Below are positions 7,965 through 16,493 of a stretch of DNA of 64,000 bases, piece by piece. How positions within the stretch are numbered: position 1 is the first letter of the stretch; every line of letters starts with the position of its first letter. The stretch is from Catellatospora methionotrophica. Lineage in GTDB: Bacteria; Actinomycetota; Actinomycetes; Mycobacteriales; Micromonosporaceae. The stretch is taken from assembly GCF_011297335.1 (NCBI RefSeq), contig NZ_JAAOTJ010000001.1:434001-498000 (forward strand), in the 5' to 3' direction. The notes beneath the pieces were generated by a model that was not told where the DNA came from, made no database searches, and saw nothing but the letters and a program-made list of their open reading frames with translations. The position numbers were made by a program, and so were the translations under genes.

Positions 7965-8906
7965 ATGTCCACAGCAGACCCCACGGCCGTACCCAAGATC
8001 GCCTGGTCGCAGCGGATGGCCGGGATCCTGGCCAGCTCCATCGCCCTCCCGCTGATCTTCGAGATCCTGCTGGCCCTGCTGGGCGACGAGTCGTTCAACT
8101 TCGGCCGGGCGGCGGTGACGGTCGTGGTGGTCGGCATCACCGCGGCCGGCCTGTATCTGTTCCGGCCCGGCTGGCTGAACATGCAGCGTGCCCGCGCCAC
8201 GTTCCTGATCCTGGCCGGTCTGGGCACGGCGATCCACGGATTCCTGGTCACGGCCGCGTTCGACCTGTTCGAGGACAAGGATCTCGTCCAGGACGTGGTG
8301 GGCATGACGACGCTGCTGCTCGGGGTGACCGTCTTCGCCGTCGGCTGCTTCTACTTCCGGGTCGAGGACGGGCAGGAGGTCATCGAGAATCCGAGGACGA
8401 CGCGGGTCCCCGTCGAGGAGATCGCCGTGTCGCCGGTTGCGGGCGTCTACGAGGCCGACTCCAGCGACCGGGCGCTGCTGGAGGCCTGCCGCGACGCGCT
8501 GAGCGTCGAGCGGCTGCACTACATCGCCATGTACGAGCCGCCGGACGCCGACCCGAGCGCACCGGCCCAGCGCGTGTTCAGCGTGGACACCTTCGAGCAG
8601 GCCAGATATCGCGTACGCGGGCTCAGCGCGCACCAGCGCCGCGAGCTCTACCACGCCCAGGGCGAGCAGGTCTGCCGGCTGCGGCACGACCTGGACCCGC
8701 AGCTCGCCCACCTGCACACCGGCCCGCTGGTCCGGCTGGTGCTCGACGTCGAGCAGGGCGCGATCTACTACTACGAGGTCAGCCGCAACCCCAGCCGCCA
8801 CCTCGTCGCCGTCACCCTCGACCAGGACCACGTCTACACCACCGACGCCGAGCTGGAGATGCTCAAGGGCAGGCTGCGCCGCGAACTGGGCCTGCCGCGC
8901 GCCTGA
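7965..8906 (+). CDS. Four-helix membrane protein with cytoplasmic C-terminal domain, function unknown
   Basis: 313 residues. Residues about 18-135 contain four hydrophobic segments (SIALPLIFEILLALL, the VTVVVVGITAAGLYLF stretch, the FLILAGLGTAIHGFLV stretch, and GMTTLLLGVTVFAVGCFYF). From about 150 to the end is a soluble, charged domain rich in conserved-looking tyrosines (HYIAMYEPP, GAIYYYEVSR). I do not recognise the family. The ATG at 7965 is chosen because upstream sequence in the same frame lacks coding character, and AGGTG lies a few bases before it. It is convergent with the exported metallo-beta-lactamase fold gene across a terminator hairpin. No partner is evident. Confidence 0.75.
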   Translation: MSTADPTAVPKIAWSQRMAGILASSIALPLIFEILLALLGDESFNFGRAAVTVVVVGITAAGLYLFRPGWLNMQRARATFLILAGLGTAIHGFLVTAAFDLFEDKDLVQDVVGMTTLLLGVTVFAVGCFYFRVEDGQEVIENPRTTRVPVEEIAVSPVAGVYEADSSDRALLEACRDALSVERLHYIAMYEPPDADPSAPAQRVFSVDTFEQARYRVRGLSAHQRRELYHAQGEQVCRLRHDLDPQLAHLHTGPLVRLVLDVEQGAIYYYEVSRNPSRHLVAVTLDQDHVYTTDAELEMLKGRLRRELGLPRA

Positions 8907-8914
8907 CGCCCTCG

Positions 8915-8950
8915 ACGGCCGAAGCGCCCCCGCGGGGACGCTTCGGCCGT
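8915..8950. terminator. Hairpin terminator between convergent genes
   Basis: A 12-base-pair perfect stem (8915-8926 with 8939-8950) and a 12-base GC-rich loop, immediately after one gene and before the end of the convergent gene. Confidence 0.75.
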
Positions 8951-8960
8951 GCCTCATGGA

Positions 8961-9941
8961 TCAGAAGGTGTACGGCGTCGCGTACTGCGGCCGCAGGATG
9001 GTCGTGCGCGGCGCGACCTGCCGGATCGCCGCCTCGAACGCGGCCAGCTTGTCGGCGTCGGCGGGCGCGACCACCGGCGGGTTCTGCAGCGGCGTCTCGA
9101 AGTTGTCCCAGTGCACCGGCACCACGACCGCCGGGCGGTCCAGCGCCTCGATGAGCCGGGGCACGTAGTCGTGGGTGTTGCCGGTCGACGGCAGGGCCAG
9201 CATCGCGACGTCGGGCTTCAGCCCGTCCAGGTTGCGCTCGACGAAGTCGCTGGCGCCCATGAAGAACATCTTCGGCCCGTCCTTGACCGTGACCTGGTAG
9301 CACAGCGTGTCGCCCTCGGGCAGGTCGGCGATGGTGACCGGGGCCGGAATCCCCGGGCTGGTGCGTACGCCCGGGAACGCCATCGAGTAGGACGGGTTGC
9401 GGCTGTGCAGCGCCGACACGACCTCCACGAAGTAGTCGCCGAACTCCAGCACCTCACCGCCCTTGACCGGACTCAGCTGCCCCGACGGCACCCCCGAGGC
9501 GAGGCCGAGGTGGTACGCGGTCAGCGTGCCGAAGACCCGCGCACCCGTGGTCCTGGCGATGTGCGGGACGTCGTTGAAGTGGTCCCAGTGGGTGTGCGTG
9601 ACGAAGACGTTCTCCGCCTTGCCCGCGTGCGCGGCGACCGCGGTCGGGTCCACCTTGAGCTCGGTCGCGGGGTTGAAAGGGGGGCGGAACAGGCCGGTGT
9701 CGTACCGGCTGAGGTACGGGTCGATGAGCAGGGTGCGCGCGCCGACCTCGATGCGCCAGCCGGAGGTGCCCAGCCAGCGCAGCGTCGCCGTCTGCCGGTT
9801 GCCGGTGCCGGTCCGGGGGCTCGGCGCGGCGGCGGCCGGGGCGGCGAGGACGGGTGCGGCGGTCGCCGGGATGGCGGCCATGGCAGTGCCCGCGGCGGCG
9901 GTACGCAGGAAGCGGCGGCGGTCGACCGGGTGCTTCGACAT
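8961..9941 (-). CDS. Tat-exported MBL-fold metallohydrolase
   Basis: A 326-residue exported hydrolase. The N-terminus DRRRFLRTAAAG is a twin-arginine signal with cleavage expected after the AAPAAAA region. The metallo-beta-lactamase fold starts with LRWLGTSGWRIE and LLIDPYLSRYD. Metal ligands are in THTHWDHFNDV (about residues 121-131), a downstream histidine lies in SALHSRNP, then GASDFVE and a C-terminal HWDNF. This order is that of the UlaG/RomA-like branch of the superfamily, which includes lactonases and phospholipase-like enzymes rather than true beta-lactamases. Substrate unknown. The gene is monocistronic, with the next gene leftward facing it. Confidence 0.88.
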   Translation of the reverse strand: MSKHPVDRRRFLRTAAAGTAMAAIPATAAPVLAAPAAAAPSPRTGTGNRQTATLRWLGTSGWRIEVGARTLLIDPYLSRYDTGLFRPPFNPATELKVDPTAVAAHAGKAENVFVTHTHWDHFNDVPHIARTTGARVFGTLTAYHLGLASGVPSGQLSPVKGGEVLEFGDYFVEVVSALHSRNPSYSMAFPGVRTSPGIPAPVTIADLPEGDTLCYQVTVKDGPKMFFMGASDFVERNLDGLKPDVAMLALPSTGNTHDYVPRLIEALDRPAVVVPVHWDNFETPLQNPPVVAPADADKLAAFEAAIRQVAPRTTILRPQYATPYTF

Positions 9942-10095
9942 GGGTGTTTCCCCTCGTGCGGTGGATCAAGATGACCCCCGCAGCGAAACACCCGGCCGGT
10001 GGCACCGTCCAAGATCACAGGGCGGCACCGGCCATATCGATTCGGATATCAGCGCAGTTCAGACGATGCCCGACGAGTCCGACAAGTGGCCCAGG

Positions 10096-10977
10096 TCACT
10101 CGCCGCGCAGGTCGTCCACGGCCAGTTTCGCGGCTCTGCCGAGCACCAGGTCGAGTTCGAGCCGGGGCATGGACAGCCGCTCGGTCCTGGCGAACACGGC
10201 CACCGCGTAGCGGCCGCCGTCGGGATACTCCACGACCCCGGCCTCCATGTGCAGGCCGGGCAGCGTGCCGGTCTTGCCCGCCACCCGTACGCCCGGCGGG
10301 AACGCGGCGGCCAGCCGGGTCCAGAACAGCTGCCGGAACATCAGCGCCCGCACGTCCGCGCAGGCCTGCGCCGGCCCGGCCGCGTCGCGCCAGATGAGCC
10401 CGAGCAGCCGGGTCACCTCCTCGGGGGTGCTGGAGTTGGTGCGCGCCGGGTCGAACACGCGCAGCGCCCGGACCTGCTCGTCGGGCAGGTCCGGGAAGAT
10501 GCGCGCGAACTCCTCGTCGTCGCGCGCCCCGACGTCGGCGATCATGGTCGCCAGCAGCTCACGTGGCCCGCCGATCAACCGGGTGCGGGTCAGGCCCAGC
10601 TCCTGCGCGAGCAGCGGCAGCAGGTCCGGGCCGACGCGCTGCAGCAGCAGGTCGGCGGCGGTGTTGTCGCTGACGGACATGGTGAAGTAGGCCAGGTCGC
10701 GCAGCGACATCTCGACGTCGTCGGCGCAGCCCGCGGTCCCCCAGCCGCCGAGCCGGTCCCCGGCGCGCACCAGCACCCGGTCGGCCGGGTCGAGGGAGCC
10801 CGCGGCGGCCTGCCGGGCGAACTCCAGTACCAGCAGGATCTTGAAGATGGACCCGATGACGACCTGGTCGTCCGCGCCGACCGCGACCTCGCGGCCGGTG
10901 TCGAGGTCGCGGGCGTGCAGCCAGCCGCGCATGTCCGCCGCCGCGAACGCGTCCGCGATCCGGTTCGTGATCGACAT
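10096..10977 (-). CDS. Class A beta-lactamase-like serine hydrolase
   Basis: A 293-residue penicillin-recognising serine hydrolase. All three family motifs are present: SIFK (SxxK with the nucleophile serine, about residues 43-46), SDN in MSVSDNTAAD (about 101-103), and KTG in VAGKTGTLPG (about 233-235). No signal peptide is visible, so the protein may be cytoplasmic, unlike resistance enzymes. It may therefore not be a true beta-lactamase. The gene is head to head with a LysR regulator with only 22 bases between the start codons, the arrangement of AmpR-controlled beta-lactamases. The promoters must overlap the coding starts or give leaderless transcripts. ATG at 10977 is the first start in frame. 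Confidence 0.85.
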   Translation of the reverse strand: MSITNRIADAFAAADMRGWLHARDLDTGREVAVGADDQVVIGSIFKILLVLEFARQAAAGSLDPADRVLVRAGDRLGGWGTAGCADDVEMSLRDLAYFTMSVSDNTAADLLLQRVGPDLLPLLAQELGLTRTRLIGGPRELLATMIADVGARDDEEFARIFPDLPDEQVRALRVFDPARTNSSTPEEVTRLLGLIWRDAAGPAQACADVRALMFRQLFWTRLAAAFPPGVRVAGKTGTLPGLHMEAGVVEYPDGGRYAVAVFARTERLSMPRLELDLVLGRAAKLAVDDLRGE

Positions 10978-10999
10978 CGGGTCAGCCTATGGTCGGACG

Positions 11000-11965
11000 G
11001 TGGACCTCTCCAAACACCTGCGCTACTTCCTGACCGTCGCGGAGGAACTGCACTTCAGCCGGGCCGCGGCGATCCTGGGCATGGCGCAGCCGCCGCTCAG
11101 CCAGGCCATGCGGCGGCTGGAGGACGAACTCGGGGTCACCCTGTTCGACCGGCTGCCCCGCGAGACCGCGCTGACCGCCGCCGGACACGCGCTGCGCGAC
11201 GAGGCCCGCGAGTTCCTGGCCGCCGAGCAGCGTTTGCGCACCCTGATGAGCACCATCCGCGACGGCACGCTCGGCACCCTGCGCGCCGGAGTGCCCCCGG
11301 AGACCCCGGCCGCGGTCCTCGGCGAGCTGCTGCGGCGGCTCGGCGAGCAGGCCCCCGGACTCGACGTCGACCTGCAGGAGCTGACGACCGCCGAGCAGCT
11401 GGAACTGCTCGCCGCCGCCCGGCTGGACGTGGGCCTGGTGCACCAGCCGATCGACGAGGTCGACCTGCACACCGGCCCGGCCACCCGGACCCGGCTCGGC
11501 GTGGTGCTGCCCCGGACCAGCCCGCTGGCAGGGTCGAGCGAGCTGGAGCTGTCCGACCTCGCCGGGCACGGCCTGGTCGTCTTCCCGCGCGCGACCGCCC
11601 CGGCCTGGCATGACCACCTGCTGGCGGTATGCCGCGAGCAGGGCTTCACGCCGAGCCGGGTCCGGCACGCCCGCAACCCCGAGTTCCTGTGCGGCCTCGT
11701 CCTCGCCGGGCAGGGCGTGGCGCTGGACCGAGAGTCCACGACCCGCCGCGAACCGCGCGTGACCTGGCGGCCATTGACCGGTGACCCGTTGTGGCAGCAG
11801 GTCACCGCTGTCTGGCCGCGCCGGTCGCCGCACCCGGCGGCCCAGCGCTTCGCCGCCCTCGCCGGTGAGATCCTGGCCAGCACCGCCACGCCGCCGTCGC
11901 CGGAGCGGGCGACCGGGGCATCGGCGCCGTGGTCGGTGGTCTTCCATACCGCCCCCGGAGTCTGA
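11000..11965 (+). CDS. LysR-family transcriptional regulator
   Basis: A 321-residue regulator. The N-terminal winged helix is clear: LRYFLTVAEELHFSRAA, then MAQPPLSQAMRRLEDELG and LFDR, the standard LysR signature within residues 5-60. Residues about 90-290 form the two-lobed effector-binding domain. The GTG at 11000 is chosen because it starts the canonical DLSKHLRYF segment and lies 22 bases from the divergent beta-lactamase-like gene. The likely target is that gene, by analogy with AmpR and similar divergent pairs. The effector is unknown. The C-terminal tail (TPPSPERATGASA onward) is low in conservation. Confidence 0.88.
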   Translation: MDLSKHLRYFLTVAEELHFSRAAAILGMAQPPLSQAMRRLEDELGVTLFDRLPRETALTAAGHALRDEAREFLAAEQRLRTLMSTIRDGTLGTLRAGVPPETPAAVLGELLRRLGEQAPGLDVDLQELTTAEQLELLAAARLDVGLVHQPIDEVDLHTGPATRTRLGVVLPRTSPLAGSSELELSDLAGHGLVVFPRATAPAWHDHLLAVCREQGFTPSRVRHARNPEFLCGLVLAGQGVALDRESTTRREPRVTWRPLTGDPLWQQVTAVWPRRSPHPAAQRFAALAGEILASTATPPSPERATGASAPWSVVFHTAPGV

Positions 11966-12029
11966 CGCACCACCGACCCCCAGATGCGCATTATCCCCAG
12001 GTCAGGGCTGGTTGCCGATAGGCTTTGGG

Positions 12030-12110
12030 GTGAAGATCCAGACTGGCGCCACGCGGCTGGCGGAAACGGTCAGAGGGGTCGTGATGACGGTGCAGGGCCT
12101 GTCGGGGTGA
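12030..12110 (+). CDS. Possible 26-residue leader ORF coupled to the EAL gene
   Basis: A short frame begins with GTG at 12030, after a TTTGGG stretch, and ends with a TGA that overlaps the GTG of the EAL-domain gene (GTGA, 12107-12110). The overlap is typical of translational coupling. The peptide has no recognisable family. It could instead be untranslated leader, so confidence is low. Confidence 0.3.
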   Translation: MKIQTGATRLAETVRGVVMTVQGLSG

Positions 12111-13357
12111 ACGCGGGCGCGTTCGACGCGGTGCTCTCCGGTGGCCGGATCCACGCGGTCTACCAGCCCATCGTCGCGCTGGACGGCGGCCAGACGGTGG
12201 GTTACGAGGCGCTGGCTCGCGGGCCCGCCGGCACCGCGTTCGCCATGCCGGACGCGCTGTTCCGGCACGCCGCGCAGGCCGGGCGCCTGGCCGAGCTCGA
12301 CTGGGCGTGCGGGTCGGCCGCCTTCCGGGGCGCGCTGGACGCCGGGTTGCCGCGCGGGGTGCCGCTGTTCATCAATGTCGAGCCCGCGACGCTGCGTTCC
12401 GAGCCGCCGCCGGACGTGCTCGCCCTCCACGAGCAAGCACTCGCCGGGCTGCAGTGCGTCGTGGAACTGACCGAGCGCTCCCTGGCCGCCGACCCGGCTT
12501 CGCTGCTGGCCACGATCCTGGCACTGCGCGGCCGGTCGATCCGCATCGCCCTCGACGACGTCGGGGCCGATCCCACCAGCCTTGCCATGATGCCCCTGCT
12601 GAGCCCCGACGTGATCAAGCTGGATCGGGCCATCGTGCAGGGCCCGGTGACGCCGTCGTTGTCGACCGTCATCAACGCCGTGCTGGCCGAGGCCGAACGG
12701 ACCGGCGCCGCCGTGCTGGCGGAGGGCATCGAGACCCCGCGCCACCTCGCCATCGCGAGATCAATGGGGGCGACGCTGGGCCAGGGCTGGCTGTTCGGCC
12801 GCCCCGGGCCCCTGCCCGGGACGTTTCCGCCCGCGGACCTCGTGCTCGCGCAGGTCGACGCCCCCACCACGACCGGGGCGACCCCGTACGAGGTCGTCCG
12901 CAAACACCGGCCCACCCTCCGCACCACCAGGCAGATGCTCCGTTGCCTGAGCATGCACCTGGAGAACAAGTGCCTGGAACTGGCCGAGCCCGCGGTGCTG
13001 ATGGCGACGTTCCAGCAGGCCCGCCGGTTCGACGCCCCGACCCTGCGGCGCTACGGCCGGCTCGCCGCCAAATGCGTCTTCACGGCGGTGTACGCCCAGG
13101 ACATGCCGCCGCAGCCGGTCGCCGGTATCCGCGGCGGCCCGCTGCAACCCGATGATCCGCTGCTCAGCGAGTGGACGGTCGTCGTGCTGGGCACCCACTT
13201 CGCCGGCGGCCTGTTCGCCTGCGACCTGGGCAGCCCCGGCAGCCACGACGATCAGGAGTTCGACTTCGTCGTCACCTACGACCGGGATCTCATCATCGAA
13301 GCGGCCCAGCCGCTGCTGCACCGGCTGGTCCCCACCGAACCCGACTTCTACTGGTAG
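12107..13357 (+). CDS. EAL-domain protein with C-terminal DICT sensory domain
   Basis: Residues about 5-245 form an EAL domain, which hydrolyses or binds cyclic di-GMP. Visible motifs are VYQPIVAL, GYEALARG (EAL), NVEP, ELTER, IKLDRAIV, LAEGIET and GQGWLFGRP. The DDFGxG loop reads DDVGAD: the two metal-binding aspartates remain but the phenylalanine and last glycine are changed, so activity is uncertain. Residues about 260-416 match the DICT domain, found with bacterial light- and redox-type signalling proteins. The GTG at 12107 is preferred over an in-frame ATG at 11984 because the intervening codons lack GC bias. The end is seven bases from the convergent MTHFR-like gene. No diguanylate cyclase is seen nearby. 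Confidence 0.83.
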   Translation: MNAGAFDAVLSGGRIHAVYQPIVALDGGQTVGYEALARGPAGTAFAMPDALFRHAAQAGRLAELDWACGSAAFRGALDAGLPRGVPLFINVEPATLRSEPPPDVLALHEQALAGLQCVVELTERSLAADPASLLATILALRGRSIRIALDDVGADPTSLAMMPLLSPDVIKLDRAIVQGPVTPSLSTVINAVLAEAERTGAAVLAEGIETPRHLAIARSMGATLGQGWLFGRPGPLPGTFPPADLVLAQVDAPTTTGATPYEVVRKHRPTLRTTRQMLRCLSMHLENKCLELAEPAVLMATFQQARRFDAPTLRRYGRLAAKCVFTAVYAQDMPPQPVAGIRGGPLQPDDPLLSEWTVVVLGTHFAGGLFACDLGSPGSHDDQEFDFVVTYDRDLIIEAAQPLLHRLVPTEPDFYW

Positions 13358-13364
13358 GCCGGGA

Positions 13365-14321
13365 TCAGCCCCGCAGCAGCTCGCGGACCTCGCGGGCGAG
13401 CTCGACCGACGCCTCGATCTCGACCTTGCGGATGGACACGCTCTCGACGTTGAACCCGAACGGCACCCCCAGCCGCCCGCAGAACGCGGCCAGCTCCCGG
13501 GCCGTGGCCAGGCACTGCTGGTACGACTCGGTCAACGGGTCGTCGGAGTAGCGCAGCGCGTTCTCCAGCCAGCGGGGCACGTTCACGCCCAGCCAGTGCA
13601 GGAACGACAGCGTCTTCAGCGAGCCGCACACCGACAGCGTGAAGATCACCGGCCGGGGCGCGACGCCCTTCTGCGCGCACGTGTAGTAGTAGTCCGACAG
13701 CAGGCTCTTGGTCGCGTCGACGTCGTAGACCACCTGCGTGATGAAGAACGTCGCGCCGCGATCCTGCTTGGTCAGCATGCGCAGGTGCTCGTCACCGCTG
13801 CGCAGGTAACGCTCGGTGATGGCGACCGCGCCCAGCGGCAGGTCGGCGCGCAGCCGGTCGCGCATCGCGTACGCCTGCGTCAGTCCCGTGCGCACGCCCT
13901 TGTCCTTCGACGACGCCCCGACGAACACGCTCAGCACCCGGTCGGCGTCCACCTCGCCGAGCCAGTCCGCGAACTCCGGCTCGGTGTACTTGCCCACGCA
14001 GCGGTAGATGACCGACGGCAGCTGCCAGGCATCCAGGTGCTCGCGGTGGAACGCGGCCGGGTCCATCGTCGGCAGGTACGGGAACGGGCGCTCGGCCGGG
14101 TTGCGGTCGCTCTCGTCGTCGATGTCGTACAGGATCAGCCCGTCGAGGTCGACGGTGGCCAGCCGGGCGAGGGTGACCTCGGCGATCTGCGCGGCCTGCT
14201 CCGGCGAGACGCTGCGCCGGGGCGGCGTGATGCCCAGCAGCAGCACCCCCGACTCGGCCCGCTCCAGCATCGCCCGCAGGGACGGGCGGCCCGTACGGGC
14301 GGGCGCGATGTCGTCACTCAT
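13365..14321 (-). CDS. Methylenetetrahydrofolate reductase-family protein
   Basis: A 318-residue protein with a MetF-like TIM barrel. Features seen: SGVLLLGITPPR at the N-terminus, DGLILYDIDDESDRNP, then the TQAYAMRDRL and FFITQVVYDVDAT region, the last matching the FITQ segment conserved in MetF near the flavin/folate site. The family includes actinobacterial reductases lacking some MetF features, so it might reduce methylene-H4folate or a related C1 compound. ATG at 14321 gives the expected N-terminus; no strong ribosome binding site is seen. It is convergent with the EAL-DICT gene and apparently alone. Fold fairly sure, exact reaction not. Confidence 0.72.
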   Translation of the reverse strand: MSDDIAPARTGRPSLRAMLERAESGVLLLGITPPRRSVSPEQAAQIAEVTLARLATVDLDGLILYDIDDESDRNPAERPFPYLPTMDPAAFHREHLDAWQLPSVIYRCVGKYTEPEFADWLGEVDADRVLSVFVGASSKDKGVRTGLTQAYAMRDRLRADLPLGAVAITERYLRSGDEHLRMLTKQDRGATFFITQVVYDVDATKSLLSDYYYTCAQKGVAPRPVIFTLSVCGSLKTLSFLHWLGVNVPRWLENALRYSDDPLTESYQQCLATARELAAFCGRLGVPFGFNVESVSIRKVEIEASVELAREVRELLRG

Positions 14322-14391
14322 GTGATCACGGTATCGAACCCGGTCGTACGCGGCGGCCCGCGCGCGGGCGATCCGCGCCACAAACGGGCGG

Positions 14392-14427
14392 CGCGTGGCC
14401 GGGTGCGTTCTGCCACCCGGCCACGCG
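14392..14427. terminator. Hairpin terminator after a secreted protein gene
   Basis: A 14-base-pair perfect stem (14392-14405 with 14414-14427) and 8-base loop lies five bases beyond the stop of the leftward secreted-protein gene. Confidence 0.75.
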
Positions 14428-14431
14428 TGAC

Positions 14432-14953
14432 TCAGTCCACGAGCGTGCAGAGATTGGTCGTCGTGCCGTGGACCATCGTGAGGGTCTTATGGAACGTCGG
14501 CGAGAACGCGAGGGTGTAGACGCCGTCGATCAACCACATGCCACGGGGCAGGGTGCTGCCGTCGTCCCGGAACCCGAAGATCACCGGGCCGACCACGTAC
14601 CAGGTCATCGACCCGTCCGTGTGGTAGTCGACGAGCGCGGTGCCGCTCGCGTCGACCTCGGCGGACACCCCCGTCGCCAGGTTCGTGAACTTGACGATGA
14701 GGTCACCGGCGTACACCACGCGCTTGGGTGTGCCGTCGGCGTTGGTCTCCAGGACGAGCTGGCGCACCTCGTCCCGGATCGGCTCGCTGCGGATGGCGAA
14801 GTCGCAGCGGGCACCGGCAGGCTGCTCGAAGGCGGCCGACGGGGCCGGAACCCAGCCGCCGTGCCCGCCGGTCGGTGCGGCGGCCTGGGCCGGTGCGGCC
14901 CCGGCCAGCAGCGCGGCCACCATCACCACGGACGCCATGACTGCTCGACGCAT
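14432..14953 (-). CDS. Secreted protein of unknown function
   Basis: A 173-residue protein with a clear Sec signal peptide (MRRAVMASVVMVAALLAGA, cleavage near residue 24 at AQAAA). The mature part (about 150 residues) has one cysteine near its start and one near its end, which could pair, and a run of alternating hydrophobic residues suggesting a small beta fold. No enzyme motif is visible. ATG at 14953 is fixed by GGGAG five bases upstream. It is divergent from the SARP-CGNR regulator, with about 200 bases between, and might be its target, but that is only positional. Confidence 0.75.
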   Translation of the reverse strand: MRRAVMASVVMVAALLAGAAPAQAAAPTGGHGGWVPAPSAAFEQPAGARCDFAIRSEPIRDEVRQLVLETNADGTPKRVVYAGDLIVKFTNLATGVSAEVDASGTALVDYHTDGSMTWYVVGPVIFGFRDDGSTLPRGMWLIDGVYTLAFSPTFHKTLTMVHGTTTNLCTLVD

Positions 14954-15153
14954 GAAAGCTCCCTTCCTGTTGCATTCGCTTGCCCGCCCAGCCTGGCCCG
15001 ACCGGCTCACCACGGCCTGACCATCGCAAAAGGACTTACCGGATGAACCTGGCCATGCCGCGGCGACGACATGCCTGCCTCACGGCGCGCCTCACCACCC
15101 GCTCGACACGCCGCAAGGTCAACCGTCGGGACAGGGACGAGCGTCCTACCCGT

Positions 15154-16479
15154 ATGGAGTTCCGCCTGCTCGGCCCGTTCGAGGCCTGCCACGACGGCCG
15201 CCTCGTGGACATCGCCAGCCGCCGCCAGGAACGCTGCCTGCTCGCCCTGCTCCTGCTCGACCTCGGCCACCTGGTCACCATCGACCGCCTCATCGCCCTG
15301 CTGTGGAACGGCAGCGCCCCCGCCACCGCACGCGGTGCCGTCTACACGTACATCGGCCGCCTGCGCGCCGCACTGAGCCCGTACGGCGTGCGCATCACCA
15401 CCCGCGCGGACGGCTACCTCGTCGAGGCCGACGACCACCGCGTCGACGTCGCCGACTTCCACCGCTCCGTACAGCGGGCACTGGACACCGCCGACCCCGC
15501 CGCGCGGGCCAGCCTGCTGGACGGGGCGCTGCGGCTGTGGCGGGGACCGCTGCTGGCCGACGTCGCCGACGAAGCGCTGCGCCACCGCCTCGACGCCCAG
15601 CTCGAGGAGGCCCGGCTCGTGGCCCTGGAAGCGCGGGCCGAAGCGCAACTGGCACTGGGCAGACACCCCCGCGTGATCAAGGACCTGGCCGGGCTAGCCG
15701 AACGTCACCCCCTTCGCGAACGGCTCGTCGGCATCCTGATGACCGCCCACTACCGTTCCGCCCGCCAGGCCGACGCCCTGCTGCTGTACGAGGCCACCCG
15801 GCAGGCCCTGGCCACCGAACTCGGCGTCGACCCCGGCCCCGACCTGCAGGAACTGCACCGCCGTATCCTGCGCAACGACAACCGCCTCGAACAGCCCCGC
15901 CGCGCCGTGTTCGAGGTGCGCATCCGCGACGAGACGCTGCCCTGGACCGTCGGCGGCCACCCCGCCCTGGACTTCTGCAACACCTTCGCCGGCTGGGGCG
16001 ACCCGGCGCCACAGCCCTGCGCGGAGTGGCTGCGCTCCTACCGCACGCTCGCCGTCTGGTCGGGTTACACCGGGCTCGCCGACGACCCGACCGTCGCCCG
16101 GCTGCTCACCCTGGCCGGGCGCGACCCGGCCGAGGCCGACCGGACCCTGGCACAGGCACGCGCGCTGCGCGGCCAGGTGTACGCCTGCCTGACCGGACAC
16201 CCCGGCCACGCGGCGTTCGACGCGGTCGCCCGCGCCGCCGAGGCCGCCGCCCGGACCCTGGAGTTCACCCGTGACGAGAACGGCGGCGGGCGCTGGCGGC
16301 CCAGCCTCGAAGCCGGGCTGCGCCTGCCCCTGCACGCCGCCGCCTGGAGCGCCGCCGAACTGCTCGCCGACCCTCGGCGGCTGACGGTCCGGTCCTGCGC
16401 GGACTCCCACTGCCGGTGGCTGTTCATGGACGAGACCAGCATGCGCCGCTGGTGCAGCCTGGTCACCTGCGCCGCCTAG
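15154..16479 (+). CDS. SARP/BTAD regulator fused to an ABATE/CGNR-type module
   Basis: 441 residues. Residues 1-95 are the OmpR-like winged helix of Streptomyces antibiotic regulatory proteins (MEFRLLGPFEA at the start, ALLWNGSAP and VYTYIGRLRAAL later). Residues about 96-245 are the bacterial transcriptional activation domain (RLWRGPLL, ELGVDPGPDLQELH). From about 265 (GGHPALDFCNTFAGWG) to the end is an ABATE domain with a CGNR zinc finger, normally a separate regulator of about 190 residues. The finger reads SCADSHCRWLFMDETS and RRWCSLVTC, then ends at CAA, so the GNR part is missing. The ATG at 15154 is the start that gives the standard SARP N-terminus. The 3' end abuts a scar of two broken genes. 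Target unknown. Confidence 0.82.
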   Translation: MEFRLLGPFEACHDGRLVDIASRRQERCLLALLLLDLGHLVTIDRLIALLWNGSAPATARGAVYTYIGRLRAALSPYGVRITTRADGYLVEADDHRVDVADFHRSVQRALDTADPAARASLLDGALRLWRGPLLADVADEALRHRLDAQLEEARLVALEARAEAQLALGRHPRVIKDLAGLAERHPLRERLVGILMTAHYRSARQADALLLYEATRQALATELGVDPGPDLQELHRRILRNDNRLEQPRRAVFEVRIRDETLPWTVGGHPALDFCNTFAGWGDPAPQPCAEWLRSYRTLAVWSGYTGLADDPTVARLLTLAGRDPAEADRTLAQARALRGQVYACLTGHPGHAAFDAVARAAEAAARTLEFTRDENGGGRWRPSLEAGLRLPLHAAAWSAAELLADPRRLTVRSCADSHCRWLFMDETSMRRWCSLVTCAA

Positions 16480-16493
16480 ACCCGGCTCCGGCG

